A DNA stretch of 64,000 nt from Pseudomonadota bacterium (GTDB lineage: Bacteria > Myxococcota_A > Polyangia > Polyangiales > Polyangiaceae): NCBI GenBank assembly GCA_023402175.1, contig JAEXCN010000353.1, forward strand, positions 1-64,000. Reading direction: 5' to 3'. Under the pieces are notes generated by a model that was not told the origin of the DNA, searched no databases, and worked only from the letters and a program-made list of their open reading frames with translations. Position numbers and translations under genes: made by a program. Shown here piece by piece: positions 62,820 through 64,000 of the stretch (the stretch's first letter is position 1; each line of letters starts with the position of its first letter).

Positions 62820-64000
62820 GTATCGCATCGACGACACAGAGCTCGACGTCCGTGGGGAGCGCGAGATCACTTCGAGCCGACGTCTCGGATGCGAGCGCCG
62901 CGCTCGAAGTACGGAAGGCGGAGCTTTTCGACACGCACTGGCGGGTGCGGGCCACGACGATCGATCGCGGATTCGCGGGCCTCCTGTTCGGCGAATATCT
63001 GTTCGGGATCGCGGTCGCCCTGTGGCTGTCGCCGCGAGCGTGGAGCGGCGACACATCGAGCGCGCATCCACACCTCTGGGCTGCGATCGTCCTCGGCGCG
63101 ATCATCTCCGGTCCGCCGATCGCTCTCGGCATCCTTCGCCCCGGCAGGACCAGCACACGGCACGCGATCGCGCTCGGCCAAATGCTGACGAGCTCGCTCC
63201 TGATTCATCTCACCGGCGGCCGGATCGAGACGCACTTCCACATCTTCGGCTCGCTCGCGTTCCTCGCGTTCTATCGCGACTATCGCGTGCTCTTGACGGC
63301 CTCCGCCGTGGTCCTCGTCGACCACGTCGCGCGCGGAATGTTCTTCCCACTCTCGATCTACGGCGCCTCGGGCGTCCAGCCGCTCCGCTGGCTCGAACAT
63401 GCAGGGTGGGTCGTCTTCGAGGACTTCTTCCTCGTGCTCGCGTGCATCCAGGGCAAGAGGGAGATGCGTGCGATTGCGTCGCGACACGCCCGCCTCGAGG
63501 TCTCGAAGGAGGTCGAGGTGAAGTGGGCCGGCGCGCTCGAGGCGAATCGCGCAAAGAGCGAGTTCCTCGCCAACATGAGCCACGAGATCCGCACGCCGAT
63601 GACGGCCATCATCGGCTATGCGGACCTGCTGCTCGATCCGGAGACGACCGTCGCCGAGCAGCGCACGCACATCCAGACCATCCGGCGAAACGGCGAGCAC
63701 CTGCTCACGATCCTCAACGACATCCTCGATCTGTCGAAGATCGAGGCGGGGCGGATGACGATCGAGGAGGTCTCGTGCTCGCCGAGCATGATCATCGTCG
63801 ACGTCGCCTCGCTGATGCGCGTCCGCGCAGCCGAGAAGGGCCTCTTCTTCGAAGTCCATTACCAGACGGCGATCCCCGAGACGATCAAGACCGATCCGAC
63901 GCGCCTCCGGCAGATCGTCATGAACCTCGTCGGGAACGCGATCAAGTTCACGCAGACCGGCGGTGTTCGCATCCTCGCGCGGTGCGTGACCCATGGCTCC
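62816..64000 (+). CDS. Membrane sensor histidine kinase (3' end outside window)
   Basis: The frame is open from an ATGA overlap with the RedB-like gene to the right edge (395 codons). Residues about 50-205 hold five to six membrane segments with the motif GGRIETHFHIFGSLAFLAFY (His140, His142 next to a membrane helix). A coiled linker leads to the H-box MSHEIRTPM (His256), then DILDLSKIEAGRM and N box RLRQIVMNLVGNAIKFT. The ATP-lid part and any receiver domain lie beyond the window. The sensor may read redox or gas signals with its partner; this is inference. Confidence 0.88.
   Translation, partial: MSIASTTQSSTSVGSARSLRADVSDASAALEVRKAELFDTHWRVRATTIDRGFAGLLFGEYLFGIAVALWLSPRAWSGDTSSAHPHLWAAIVLGAIISGPPIALGILRPGRTSTRHAIALGQMLTSSLLIHLTGGRIETHFHIFGSLAFLAFYRDYRVLLTASAVVLVDHVARGMFFPLSIYGASGVQPLRWLEHAGWVVFEDFFLVLACIQGKREMRAIASRHARLEVSKEVEVKWAGALEANRAKSEFLANMSHEIRTPMTAIIGYADLLLDPETTVAEQRTHIQTIRRNGEHLLTILNDILDLSKIEAGRMTIEEVSCSPSMIIVDVASLMRVRAAEKGLFFEVHYQTAIPETIKTDPTRLRQIVMNLVGNAIKFTQTGGVRILARCVTHGS

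Overview
The window is GC-rich and densely coded. It looks like chromosomal DNA from a predatory or social member of the Myxococcota, most likely class Polyangia (Labilithrix/Sorangium-like). That placement is an inference from gene content: Ser/Thr kinases with PEGA-type tails, many lipoproteins with Asp/Ala/Gly linkers, IgGFc-binding-domain proteins, RCC1 propellers, Stig1-like Cys-rich proteins, abundant two-component genes and a MYXO-CTERM-like protease tail. No rRNA, tRNA, CRISPR array, insertion sequence or phage gene was recognised.

The main feature is a set of four paralogous gene cassettes with one shared order: small beta-barrel-like outer-membrane protein, ECF sigma factor, single-pass membrane regulator (putative anti-sigma factor) with a TPR-like periplasmic end, six-module Cys-rich lipoprotein, one or two seven-repeat WGSGPNDVW-type propeller lipoproteins, RCC1 propeller lipoprotein, and IgGFc-binding-domain lipoprotein. 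Cassette 1 (minus strand, 1-6777) runs off the left edge and has only one propeller gene and no RCC1 gene. Cassette 2 (minus, 16905-26415) and cassette 3 (plus, 26613-36177, with an extra DVDCGG-repeat lipoprotein to 37363) are complete and lie head to head across a 197-bp shared control region. Cassette 4 (minus, 37420-46729) is complete and meets cassette 3 tail to tail. Many genes inside the cassettes overlap by 1-4 bases (ATGA or TGATG), so each cassette probably makes a fixed set of exported lipoproteins under its own sigma factor. The layout recalls FecA-FecI-FecR surface signalling, but it is built from different parts.

Between cassettes 1 and 2 (7080-16872) lie a trypsin-like protease, a lipoprotein that resembles a trypsin but has Thr at the Ser site, a glutathione transferase, a 315-bp element with 34-bp terminal inverted repeats, an SH3b/barwin-like lipoprotein, a calcineurin-like phosphoesterase, and a signalling block. 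That block holds an NtrC-type activator, two receiver-only regulators transcribed divergently from a cluster of TGCAAC sites, and a membrane histidine kinase.

To the right of cassette 4 come a large exported TolB-propeller/PA/M28 peptidase/PDZ protein, a minus-strand run with three Ser/Thr protein kinases, a lipoprotein and a TPR-like envelope protein (49865-56507), two Leu/Ile/Val-type solute-binding lipoproteins with no transporter genes beside them, hemL of tetrapyrrole synthesis, and a RedB-like thioredoxin-fold protein coupled to a membrane histidine kinase that runs off the right edge.
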